This document shows positions 1 to 11,340 of a stretch of DNA of 64,000 nt, piece by piece. Positions within the stretch are counted from its first letter, which is position 1, and every line of letters starts with the position of its first letter. Source of the DNA: Dipteris shenzhenensis (Eukaryota > Polypodiophyta > Polypodiopsida > Gleicheniales); assembly GCA_047967505.1 (NCBI GenBank), contig CM106541.1. One strand, written 5' to 3'. The notes under the pieces were generated by a model. That model ran no database searches. It was not told the origin of the DNA and worked only from the letters and a program-made list of their open reading frames with translations. Position numbers and translations under genes: made by a program.

Positions 1-1398
1 AATATATATAAAATTAGAGGGGGGTTATTAAGGAGGCAATATGCTTAGGGAAGAGGGCACATTGATGAGGGGGGGTTTAGTCAGGCTATATGCTTAGAGA
101 GGGGTGTGGGGATGAAAACTAAATAAGACCAAAGAGGGGGGGGGTTGTCCAAGGAATGTATGTACTAAGGGGATAAAAAACTTATAGAGGGTGTGGGGAT
201 AGCCGAGATTATAACATGGAGTTATAATGTAAGCCATGAAATTAGGTAATGAACCTGTGTTCATGGCCACTGTGCGAAATAGCAGTCGAGGAGCTTGCAG
301 TCGCAGACATGCAAGCAGTACATGCAGAGTACCACCAAGGCAGCAAGGTGTGCAAACAGTGGGGGGGGCTTTGAGGAGTGGGCAAGAGAGTAAGGTGGTG
401 CAGAGGTTGCAGGCTTGGGGAAATATGAAAGTGCGACAGGGCATAGGGCACGTGGGCAACGGGATCTAAGAGTAGTGGGTGGGTAGTGAGTGGAAGGAGG
501 GTGTTTGATTTATAGGTAGAGCTAGGCTAGTCAGGGTAGGGGAAGTCGAGGAGGTGAGGAGCCCGAGGAAACTGAAGAGAGGAGGATGGCAGGAGTTGAA
601 CGTGTGCACACGGGTGATTAAGAGTTGCTTGTGTGGGTAGAAAGGTCATAGGTAGGCCTAGTGTAGGGGACAATAAGGGCTTTAGAGAGCCTTGGGACTA
701 AAAGGGGAGAATTAGTTTAATAGCAAAATTAGTGGAGAAATTGGTGAAATTTTTAATAAGGAAAAAGGGGGGAATAGCGAACCATAGTACAAAATAGAGG
801 AGGGTACATTAGTCAAAAGTAGAGTAGGGTAATTAGTGGAAAATCGAGAAACAAAGTGAAATAAAAGAAGAAAATAGAAAAAATTTAAAAACATAGTTAA
901 GAAATAGGAGAAAATAGAGGGAGATACGAGAGAGTAGGGAGAAAATTAGGGGAAATTAGGGGGATAGGAGAAACTTAGGGAAGGTGATTTTAGGAGAAAA
1001 ATAGAAGGAAATTAGGGAGGGTAGAGTAAAATAGGAAAAATTGGGGAGAGAAAATGAGGAAAAAGAGGGGGGCAAAAATTAAGGTAAGGTCAAGAGAAAT
1101 TTAAAAAAGGGGGGTTTTTTTCCAAAAAAAAGGAATTATAGGGAAAATAGATATTGGAGAATTAGGAGAAAAAAGGGGGGAAGGAAAAAATAAGCTAAAT
1201 GTGAAGGGGGAGTGAATAGAAAGTGTGTGTGTGGGGGAGAAAAAGGGAGTTTGAGGGAAAAGAAATTAGGGAAATTAAGGGGGGTTGTCGAGGGGAGCTC
1301 TAATGAGCAAGTGGTAAAACCAATGTAGGAAGGGATAGTAGTGTATGTGTGTGTGTGTGTATGTGTGTGTGTACCTATCTTTGCCCTAGGAGGATACA
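1..1398 (+). mobile_element. Left copy of purine-rich repeat (probable 5' LTR, truncated by window edge)
   Basis: Bases 1-1398 match 2725-4121 closely along their whole length. The plus strand is extremely purine-rich, with G runs and short GGAGAA/TTAGGG-like words, and has no credible coding frame. The match stops after a shared GGATACA at 1392-1398 and 4115-4121, which would be the 3' end of an LTR ending in CA. If the second copy starts at 2447, about 277 bp of this copy lie outside the window. Reading it as an LTR is inference; a plain tandem duplication is the alternative. Confidence 0.55.
1341..1372. repeat. (GT)n microsatellite in the left repeat
   Basis: Alternating GT/AT run; the corresponding position in the right copy (4073-4096) is also GT-rich but shorter. 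Confidence 0.8.
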
Positions 1399-2446
1399 AC
1401 ACACTAGGTGAGACAGTAGGTCATCACCTAGTGTGATGAACTATTGTCTACCCAAAGAGAATAAGAAGTATTGATAAGTGCAATTTAAAGTAATGGAAAT
1501 GGAAGAGAAGTACTTGAGTGAGGTAGGTGAACAGCAAAGAGGAAAACCAAGTTAGATTGGGGAGTCAAAAAGCCTAAAAAATGGCCTTGATGACTTAAAT
1601 GTCCTATGTGCAACCGTCCAAAGTTGCAAGAGAAAGCGTGTGTGTGTAGTAGACATTTACAACACCCCTTTCCATAGTGAAGAGTATACAAATTTGGAGT
1701 AGGAAAGAGAAATCTTTAATAGATAAACTTTGCAATAAACATCACAAAAAAATGAAGTAGCATCATATAAGGATGAACACTTTTCCAAAAGAGAAAATGT
1801 GAGCAGTAAAGCTTTGATAAGTCATTGGCAGCAACACTTTTATTGAAGAGGGGAGTCTGCCTACCTACCACCATCCAACAAAAAGAATGATAAGAACCAT
1901 ATTTTAACTTGGTTTGGAAGACAGGTGTCATAGAGACCCCTCCTTGTTATCGGGATCACAATAAAAATAGTTGCTCACACTACAGACTTATAAAGCTAAA
2001 TTTGATATTATGCTTTAAAGGAGGAAGAAGAAGGTAAAAAGGAGGAAAATTTAAAGGTTTGGAGCACTTTTTATTAAAAGATTAGGGTATTTTTAAGAAT
2101 GAAGGTTAACATGAGAAATAATAGGAGCAATAAATTGAATTTAAGACTAGGGGCATTAAACATTAAAGTGGAAATGAATCTAAAACTTAGAGCATCTAAC
2201 AAAGGAAGGAAAAATTAAAGGTTTGAAAAAGGTAACCTAAGAAATTCTAGATAATGAGGAAGATGAGGGAAACAAGTCATAAGAAAACACTTAGACAACC
2301 AAACTTGGGAGGGAAGGGGGGGGGAACTTGGGAAATAGAGTATTAAATGTCGCAATAAAATCGATAACTTGACAACAAATTTGCAAAGCTTGATGTAAAA
2401 TATTGAGAGTGGGTTAAATTATCATAACATGAAATTAAGGGGAGGT
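1399..2446 (+). mobile_element. Non-coding core between the two long direct repeats
   Basis: About 1.05 kb lying between the two copies. I see no gag, protease, integrase, reverse transcriptase or RNase H motifs on either strand. It ends in a polypurine stretch (about 2431-2445) immediately before TGTGG, the layout expected of a polypurine tract and the start of a 3' LTR. No normal primer-binding site (TGG...) follows 1398; a perfect hairpin sits there instead. If this is an LTR element it is non-autonomous (TRIM/LARD-like). Part of the core (about 1640-2446) recurs inverted at 21511-22314. Confidence 0.45.
1400..1435. repeat. Perfect 12-bp inverted repeat (hairpin)
   Basis: CACACTAGGTGA at 1400-1411 is followed, after a 12-base spacer, by its exact reverse complement TCACCTAGTGTG at 1424-1435. 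It begins two bases after the end of the left long repeat, where a primer-binding site would be expected. Confidence 0.8.
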
Positions 2447-4121
2447 TGTGGAATAAATGAAATAAACTTGGAAATATTAAGCCATTATCAAGCACCAAAA
2501 ATTTAGGAGCACAAACCCAATTTTTGCTAGTGGGATTATAATCACGTAAGGGGGGAGAGGGAGAATTACTAAGAAAATAAAGAGTTTAGCTCTAGGGGGA
2601 AGGTTAGAGAATGAGGGCCATGGAAAGAACAGGGGAGAAATAAAGTAAAGAGTATTTAGAGGGGGGAATATAAGTTTAAAGTATTGAATATTTGGAGAGA
2701 GGGGGACGGGGGAACGGAGGGAAGAATATATATAAAATTAGAGGGGGGTTTATTAAGGAGGCAATATGCTTAGAGAGGGGGGTACATTAATGAGGGGGGG
2801 TTTAGTCGGGCTATATGTATAGAGAGGGGTGTGGGAATGAACACTAAATAAGACCAAAGGGGGGTGGGGGGGTTGTCCAAGGAATGTATGTACTAACGGG
2901 ATAAAAAACTTAGAGAGGGGGCAAGGATAGCCGAGATTATAACATGGAGTTATAATGTAAGCCATGCAAGTAGGTAATCAACCTGTGTTCATGGCCACTG
3001 TGTGGAACAGTAGTCAAGGAGCTTGTAGTCACAGATATGTGAGCGGTACATGCATAGTACCACCAAGGCAGCAAGGCATGCAGACAGTGGGGGGGGCTTT
3101 GAGGAGCAAGCAAGAGAGTAAGGTGGTGCAAAGGCTGCGGGCTTGGGGAAATACGAAAGTGAGGCAGGGCATAGGGAGCGTGGGCAGCGGGATTTAAGAG
3201 TAGTGGGTGGGTAGTGAGTGGAAGGAGGGTGTTTGATTGATAGGCAGAGCTAGGCTAGTCAGGGTAGGGGAAGTCGGGGAGGTGAGGAGCCCGAGGAACT
3301 GAAGAGAGGAGGATGGCAAGAGTCGCACATGAGCACATGGGTGATTATGGGTTGCTTGTGTGGGTAGAAAGGTTGTAGGTAGGCCTAGCATAGGGGACAA
3401 TAAGGGCTTTAGAGAGCCTTGGGACTAAAAGGGGAGAATTAGTGTAATAGCGAAATTAGGGGAGAAATTGGTGAAATTTTTAATAAGGAAAAAGGGGGGA
3501 ATAGCGAACCATAGTACAAAATAGATGAGGGTAAATTAGTGAAAAGTAGAGTAGAGTAATTAGTGAAAATTTGAGAAACAAAGTAAAATAAAAGAAGAAA
3601 ATAGAAAAAATTTAAAAACATAGTTAAGAAATAGGAGAAAATACAGGGAGATAGGGAAGAGTAGGGAGAAAATTAGGGGAAATTAGGGGGAATAGGGGAA
3701 ACTTAGGGAAGGTGTTTTTAGGAGAAAAATAGGGGGAAATTAGGGAGGGTAGATTAAAATAGGAAAAATTAGGGAGAGAAAATGAGGAAAAAGAGGGGGG
3801 CAGAAATTAAGGTAAAGTCAGGTGAAAATTAAAAAAGGGGGGTTTTTTTCCAAAAAAATGGAACTATAGGGAGAATAGATATTAGAGAATTAGGAGAAAA
3901 AAAGGGGGGGGAAGGAAAAAATAAGGTAAATGTAAAGGGGAAGTGAATAGGAAGTGTGTGTGTGTGGGGGAGAAAAAGGGAGTTTGAGGGAAAAGAAATT
4001 ATGGAAATTAAGGGGGGTTGTCGAGGGAAGCTCTAATGAGCAAGTGGTAAAACCAATGTAGGAAGGGATAGTAGTGTGTGTGTGTGTGTGTGTGTACCCA
4101 TCTTTGCCCCAGTAGGATACA
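2447..4121 (+). mobile_element. Right copy of purine-rich repeat (probable complete 3' LTR, about 1.68 kb)
   Basis: Starts TGTGG directly after a polypurine stretch and ends GGATACA, so it has TG...CA ends. The portion from 2725 on repeats bases 1-1398 nearly in register, including the GT microsatellite near its end (4073-4096). No coding frame is convincing: conceptual products are low-complexity. Downstream sequence (TAATACCTTG...) does not match the sequence following the left copy, which fixes the repeat boundary. The target-site duplication cannot be tested because the left end is outside the window. Confidence 0.5.
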
Positions 4122-5924
4122 TAATACCTTGACCTTTGACTCCCCTTTGACCTACCTACAAGAGAATCACAAATATGCATTACAATATTTATGGCTTGCA
4201 TTTTGTCAAACCTAATATTCTCCCATCCTCTTTTCATAATAGTGGTAATGTTTAACGATTGTCCATACAACTCATCCTAGGGAAAACAAGCACACAATAC
4301 TAGTGGAGGATCTCCTTGTATCATGTAGATATGCTACCTATCAAGCAAGTGGTGAAAGGTGAGGGATAGGGGAGAAGTGAAAAGAGAGTTGGCTACTTGT
4401 AGAAGTCAAAGTTATAGATTTGGTGAACCATTTCTTGCGATCTCTAATCCTACATGCTTCTTCCCATGCCATCTTGGCCAGCCATCTCCCTACATCCATA
4501 ACTCACCAAAAGAGTTAGACTCCGATCATAGGCACAATATATTTTTGATCTCATACCTTATGTTACTAAATAGGTTGGAGATGCATGTGAATCCAAATTT
4601 AGTGAGTAATACTTAACCCATGCAGCTTACATGAATTATCCATGAATATGCAAAAAATTATTTATTCATAAGCTCATTCCTTAATTAAGCATCATTGTCA
4701 TGATCACACATACTTTCCTAGAGTTTCATGATGTATGTTTGCATATGGAAATGCTCCCCATCTAATCATCACCATGTCTTCCTTATGATCATCATTCAAC
4801 AAATGGCTTACCATGTCCATAAAGAAAATATTTCATAAATGGAATTGAATTAAAAACACATAGAAAATTCATAAATCTTATTTAAATAGTATGATTATCA
4901 TGGCACACAATATTGGGGCAAAATGGGGGGATCGCACCCCAAAGGCCGGGATATGGAGAATTTTCATGATTGAAGTAGTGCCATGGAGGACCATTTTCAT
5001 GATGTTGAGTAGTAGTACAAAGCCAAGATCTCCAAGATATTGAGTAGCATTGAATTGCGTTGACGAATAGCTATAAGAATATAAAGGCAAAAATCACAAT
5101 GCCAAGGAATTGGTAATCCAATTTTAGCAATTTAAGTGGTAACTCATATAAAAAATGACCATGCTATCTATTGAGTGGAAGCCTACATGACCACCACCTT
5201 GACCCACTTGAAAGAAGGTGAAAGAAGCATTAAGACTAATAGGTTGACTCCTCTACTTAAGAGATTTGTATTTTAAAATATAACATTCATAATCTCACTA
5301 CAAAGAGAGAAGTAATTGAGTTCTAGGTAGTTTTGGCAAACGTTGGCTATAGACAACCAAGCTTCACCTAGTATACAAGAGTGACTACAAGAAGAAGAGG
5401 ACACCTTATAGGATCAAATGTATGAAGAGTCATCCATGAGGACAATAATGTAGGGTCTCTCAACTCAAACAAAGGGGATGGTCACCCTCCTAGAGGGGTT
5501 GGCTAGTTTTGTTCTATCATATAGGCCTCATGGAGGTCACATAGAAGGAGATAGAAGAAATGTAAATATAACATGCATTCATCAAGAGAACATTTTTAAT
5601 CACATTTTTTACAAGAATATATTTACAAAGCGGTATCATAAAAAAATATTTTGGAAAAAATTATAGATCTATATAGAAAACAAATGTAAACAGTTTGGAA
5701 TTTAAGAAATAGACCTTGTAGACATGTGATATATAGGGTTTACATAAAGTGACTCCCATGAAATAAAGGCTTGGATTTCACATGAGATGCTTAAATTGGG
5801 CATTCTTATTGCTCATCATTCTTTTTCAACCCTAACACCTTTTGAGTAGGTAAAAATGTTGCATTATCATTAGAGCCTACTACATAAGACCACTCTTTGA
5901 TAGTTTGGCAGAGATATTACAGGA
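4122..5924. other. AT-rich intergenic DNA, nothing recognised
   Basis: No recognisable protein domain, RNA gene or repeat on either strand. The short open frames here (for example 4878-5090 minus and 5478-5666 plus) have no family signature. Confidence 0.5.
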
Positions 5925-6066
5925 AGAGAAGAAGAATGGACAAGGGAGAAAGGGGAGGGAGGAGGAGGAGGAGGAGGATAAGGAAGGGAAGGAAGAGAGG
6001 GGGGAAGAGAGGAGGAGGAGCAAGGAGGTGGGATATTGGAGGAGGAGGAAGAGAAGGGATAGAGGA
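5925..6066. repeat. GGA/GGAA-rich simple sequence
   Basis: Almost pure purine on the plus strand, dominated by GGA triplets. Open frames across it translate as Arg/Gly/Glu-rich or, on the other strand, Ser/Pro/Leu-rich low-complexity peptides, so they are not counted as genes. Confidence 0.8.
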
Positions 6067-6382
6067 GACAATGATACAAGATTTCAAGGTTAGAGCATAC
6101 TATCACACATTAAGGGAGCATGGACATGAGGAGATGAGCATATGAACACAAAAGAGAATAGAGCATTGAATTGTTGGGGGATTCACTGAAGCATATATAA
6201 GATAGCACGTGGGTTCAATAGTCGGGGTTTTATTTTGTTGTGGATTTACAAATTTATACATACATAAGGGGCACCTAATACTCATTTTATTGAACACACA
6301 TGATATAGGGGTTTTACATAGTTAACCCCTCGGGATTAAGCTGCAAAGAGTGTGGATCCATTCCATTATGAGATATTTATAC

Positions 6383-6690
6383 AAGTTTTGAGATCTTCTC
6401 TCTTTGCATGTGGGACTTATGAGAATTTCTCTCTCTAAACATAGGAATCATATGTAAGATCCATGTGACTTTCTCTCTCTATAGATGGGAATCATAGGAC
6501 CTTCTCTCTCTACATGTAGGAAGCGTATGCATTTCTCTCTTTGCATGTAGGAATTGTAGGAATTTTCTCTCTTTGAATGTATGAGCTATAGGACTTTCTC
6601 TCTCTACATGTAAGAATCGTAAACTTTCTTCGTGCATGTAGGAATCATATGAATTTCTCTCTTTGCATGTAGAAATTGTATATAGGATTC
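6383..6690. repeat. Degenerate minisatellite, unit about 32-44 bp
   Basis: About eight imperfect units, each built from a TTCTCTCTCT-type pyrimidine run followed by CATGTAGGAAT-like sequence and a short variable spacer. Coding potential is not evident. Confidence 0.75.
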
Positions 6691-7531
6691 TATAAGATAT
6701 TATTCCTAGATTCCTTTTGAGAGTTTTGAGATTTTGTTCTTGTCAGTCTAGAGTGAGCACTTTTCTCTCAATAAACTAGTATTTCTCTTTGATCATTTAG
6801 ATTTTACAAGTATGACTAGATCTTTCCTAGAGAGAGTTTTGGCAATGTCTATCCTATCAAACCTTTATAATAGCTCTTAAGCACATGTAACTACAAGTAG
6901 AGGATTGTTGCTACTCTACACATAGTTTACACACTTTGAGAATGCTTAGGTCCTTGTTGGCATATGATCATCCTTCCCTCGGATTATAGTCTCAATACAT
7001 GCCCTTAGGTATTGAGTAGGAAGTTTTTAAACTTGTTCCTTCCCTAGAGTTTTGTTTTTGTAAGGTTTGGATTGTTCCATAGTTGATAGAACTTCTTATT
7101 TACGTGATTATTGCTATCAAAGTAGTCCTTGCCTTGACATTGAGTGCTTCCAGAGTTCCTAGTTTTTGGTGGATTGTATAAAAATGGGTTGTTGATCAAC
7201 CATGTGGCACAATGTTGGATAGTTGTGATGAATACCATGTGTATGAGTTTTTGCATGTTGATGATGATGAGCATGTTCTCTTTATGTTGTAGGCATCAAT
7301 GTTGACTCACAAACACATTCTCTATTACTTCATGTATTCTATTTGTATAAAACATATGGCTCCTAGGATCCTTGTGATTGATTCATTGTTCATTGAGAGG
7401 ATTATTTGTAAGAGAGACAAAGATGAGGCTGTCAAGGATGTGGTTAGAACTTGAATGTACAATTTTGGAACCCATGGGGAACTATGGTATTCACAATGTC
7501 AATAATTTTACCTGAGTGTACTTGCTTCTTG
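6691..7531. other. AT-rich intergenic DNA, nothing recognised
   Basis: No recognisable domain or RNA. The minus-strand frame at 7044-7274 lacks similarity to anything I can name. Confidence 0.4.
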
Positions 7532-7801
7532 TTTTGATTTGTATTAATGGCATATGTTGTGCTCTTTAAAGCTTCCTATATTTGTCTAGAGATTTGGAAA
7601 GTGCATGGTTGGAATTTGTTGGCTGTTGTGCTACCTAAGCTAGATATTCAATATGACCACCTATTCACTTGATTTGTCTTAATGGCATATGTTGTGCTCT
7701 TTAAAACTTCCCATTTTCACCTAGAGATTGTGAAAGTTCATGATTGGAACTCGTTGGCTATGGTGCTACCTAAGCTAGATATTCAATATGATCACCTATT
7801 C
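7532..7801. repeat. Tandem duplication, period about 135 bp
   Basis: The segment beginning near AATGGCATATGTTGTGCTCT at 7546 recurs at 7681 and both copies end in the same CACCTATTCAC. The copies differ by scattered substitutions, so the duplication is not recent. Confidence 0.8.
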
Positions 7802-10473
7802 ACCTAGGACTATTGAAGACTATGCCTTAAGTTTGAGATTGATTTCTTAACATATTCGTTCCCTCCTCTATCCAATGGGAACTTAGTCTTGCATCTATCA
7901 TGTCTAAATTTAAAAAACTTGTGTGTGTGTTTGTGGACCTAACCTATGTGTGTCTAAGTATACAAATTTGCAACATTGTAGGATTTAAAAGAATCTTACC
8001 TATAATTTTATTTAGTGGTGCAATGGCTTTGAAAACATGTTGTTTTTCATGGTTTAGCCCCCAAATACAGTTTTAACAAATGCCACTTGTTTATTTGATT
8101 TTTTTCTTCTTTCTTTCAAAGACCAGTTTCATGATTGGGAACATGTTTCATAGAGAAGTTGCTTTCTTATTGGTCTTTTGGATTTTACAGAAGCATTTCT
8201 AGCCTTGTACTTGAGTAGATGGGAGTGATGGTAAGTTGGACTAGTAAGGAGAATTGAAATTTGAATGCATCTGTGAGAATGTACTTGTCAAAAGTGCAAT
8301 CCCATCATTTTGTTTGATGGGTGGTTGTTCAAGGGTTGTTCTTTTGATATTGCTCTCTGGTTGTAATTGTTATCAAATATGTGCCAGTTGTTATTGTCAA
8401 AGATCTTGGAATTCATTCATTAATCATACTTGCTCATGGAAAACTTCTTTGAGTTTTTGTGAATCTTGTAGTGGCTTTGTTTCTTTTTGTTCTCCTTTCA
8501 TGAACGCATCGAGAATTGGCTTGCGAGTATTTTAATAAGAGAGTGCATTTGATTGTTCTATCTTTATGTTTTCATTGGGAATCCTCTTGTGCATAGTGAT
8601 GATGCAATCCCTCTTCTATGGCTAGCATCCATGTTTGGGCCTTCTCAAAGAGAATACTTTCTACTTCATTTTTTTACAAAAGTGGTGTACTCAAAGAGTC
8701 CTAGTTGTAGAGATGTTTGGGAGATGTTCTTGAATGCCAGATTTGTGGATACTTCATAGGAAAGGCTTCGACACAATTTTATGTTTCCTAATTGGATAGA
8801 TATTTTTAAGAACCTTTTGCTGCTAGTTTTAGAGATGGGTTGCGGCATAGGCCCTCTCATGAGGTCATACCAGGCAAAGTGGTAGATCATGTTTTTTTAA
8901 ATGGGATGCACTCATAGTGGATACACATGTGTTGCCACTAGTGTAGGCATCCTTTGGCAAGAGACATCGTTGGCATGAGAAGGAGGATGGGGGGAATGAT
9001 TACTCATAATGGAAAGGAGCAATGATCATGCTATGTGATTGCAATGAAATTTCTTACATCAGCAAAAGAGTGCATAATATCTCATTCTTTTAGGCATCCA
9101 CACAATTGATTTTGGTTATATCCATCCATCAATTCAATTCTTTTAAGAGTTTACCATTTTCAAGAATGTATTACTAGAAGAATATAATACTAAAAAAGTA
9201 CACAAAAACACATCCTTTGGTAAGAGACCTTTAAAGTTTTCAACAAAAATCAATTGCAACTTTAGTTTTACACAAATTCCTCACAAGCATTGCTCAAAAT
9301 CTTGACTTGCACGGATGAAGTTGCTTGTTTTGGAGAGAGTCATTGAACTTCCTTAGAGCTATGGTGGATATGTTGTCTTGAGTTTCCCTCAATGCCCAAT
9401 GGTTCTCCAATGTTTGGAATTGTCTTTTAATGTAATGCTCTGAGGTATCACTATCCTCCGAGGCTTCTTGTCCTCTTTTTCAATTGTTTATGACATTAAT
9501 ATGTTTATATCACCTGTATTTAAATAAGATGCTTCATTAAAGAAATAGTAAATAAAAAAGATGAATTTTATATCAATAGAGATGTCTTTTCACATTATGT
9601 CCTGAAACATCACCATCTTTTGGGATTTGTTGTCCTCTTCGTCAATTTCTTCATTCTCACTCTCATCATATGTGATGATCTCATCATAATCTCTACAATC
9701 CTTTTTGCAATCTCTTCGGCCTCCTTATATGCAATCTATGCAATCCTATGTCCATCAATATCCTTATTATAGCCTATTGTTAGATGAGCTTGCACTTCAA
9801 AGTAATCCAAGCAAGCTTTTCTATAAGAAATATTTGTGGGATATCCTTTGCTCAGAAATGCTTCAAATGAATATCCCATTGGACATGGTATGACCTCCCA
9901 ACCTGGCAATTGTGGACATTCCATCATGCTACAAGAAAGGTTGCCACTTTTGTATGGAGCTTCATAGAAAGGAGGTCTACAACATTTGGTTTTGAGGACC
10001 CCCCATTTTTCATCACCTCTACATTCTCCTTTCCCTCTTCCTCCCCTCTCTTTTTTGTCTTCCCTTGCCATTTTTTACATTTCCTCCCTCCCCATTTTTT
10101 TATCCCTCCCACCCCAAAAAAATTTAGAAAAATCATCACAACTTCAATAGTCTTCAAGAATAGTTTTAGCCATTCAAAGGTAATATATTAGAGTAATTTG
10201 AAGATTATTGGGTGCTTTTGTCAAATTACTATTTAAAGGAAATGATTCATTAAAAAATCGGCATTGTTCAATAAGGACATCATGAATTGGAGAACTTAAA
10301 CATAAAGATAAACGAGATCATGGCATCTTGATCAACACATGCCATAAGCTCATTTCAAGTTCAATTCAACTAATGGTGGTACAAAACAAAAGTTCAAGCA
10401 ACTTATGCAGGTCAATTGACAATTCAATTTTCAATTCAAGCATTTTGATGATCCACTATAAGTAAAATCAACA
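7802..10473. other. AT-rich intergenic DNA, nothing firmly recognised
   Basis: Open frames at 8254-8535, 8553-8759 and 9910-10191 (plus) start at non-ATG codons or are compositionally skewed and show no domain. The region may hold very old transposon sequence, but I cannot assign it. Confidence 0.4.
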
Positions 10474-10722
10474 AATCATTACATTGGTTGTCACCATCAA
10501 GTTAAGGAAATAAAAGGTCAGCTAGTATTGAATTACAATCCTTGACTTCATAACTCTCTTACAAGACACAAACACGGCCAGTGTATAAGTAAACTCAATA
10601 AATCATTACATTGGTTGTCACCATCAAGTGGAGGAAATTACAATCCTTGGTTAACTAGTATTGAATTACAATCCTTGACTTCATAACTCTCTTACAAGAC
10701 ACAAACACGGCTAGTGTAAAAG
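10474..10722. repeat. Tandem duplication, period about 127 bp
   Basis: AATCATTACATTGGTTGTCA occurs at 10474 and 10601. Both copies continue to a shared TACAAGACACAAACACGG segment. The second copy has a small internal insertion and rearrangement around the GGAGGAAATTACAATCC stretch. Confidence 0.8.
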
Positions 10723-11051
10723 TTTAGAATGGAGCCCATATGGGATCAAATTCCAAAGGACTACCCTCAATATATAGACATGTATACCAAAATCAATGGA
10801 GTCAATCCCACAACATGATCCACTTATGTACATGCCCTTGTTCTTAGGCAAAGGCAATCTTGAATAATTCATTGGTCTATTGGAGAAAAGATGGTCAGGA
10901 GAAACCTCAAGGTAGGAGGAAGATCACTTAGATGTATTCCCACAAGCTCTCATAAGGGGACATAAAATGGATGCAAAATTGCTAAAATCATGGCCATGCT
11001 ATGGTGATGGGACAATGATGGATCTCAATTAGAATATGTCATCTATTAATT

Positions 11052-11340
11052 ATGGCAATCATGAAAAATCTGACAAAGGTATTCAAAACTAACATTGCCA
11101 ATGCTAGTTCAAAGAATTGGGATAACATGATAGATTATTTCAACAAGGTAAAGGGCGCTATCATAGAGGAAAATTTATCGCTAACAAAACACCAATCAAT
11201 CAAAAGTTTTATCAAAGGATTGCATGAAGACATTAAAGAGAAAATGGATTAGTATAGTTGCAAAACTCTAACAAAGATATATGATGTTGCAATGATGATT
11301 GAAGAATCAATTGAGAGAGATTGAGGAATGATTAGAAAGG
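11052..11340 (+). pseudogene. gag-like remnant of an LTR retrotransposon
   Basis: The ATG-started frame at 11052-11252 encodes a helical segment with the pattern seen in plant retrotransposon Gag proteins: a motif around DYFNKVKGAIIEENLSLTKH, then IKSFIKGLHEDIKEKMD, and after an in-frame stop a further YSCKTLTKIYDVAMMIEESI-like stretch that resembles the Gag segment before the zinc knuckle. No CCHC knuckle, protease or polymerase follows. The call rests on pattern only; a short unrelated helical peptide is possible. Confidence 0.4.

Noticed and set aside
160-3200. Pairs of similar open frames on both strands near 94-469 and 2753-3197
   Set aside because: They are the same purine-rich repeat present twice (and inverted near 20.8-21.0 kb); reading frames are not kept between copies and composition explains their openness.
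5870-6145. Arg/Gly/Glu-rich frames on the plus strand and Ser/Pro-rich frames on the minus strand
   Set aside because: Low-complexity GGA-rich DNA is open in most frames; no family signature.
6383-6690. CRISPR-like spaced repeat
   Set aside because: Units are degenerate, spacers are not unique or uniform, and the genome is a plant nuclear one; it is a minisatellite.
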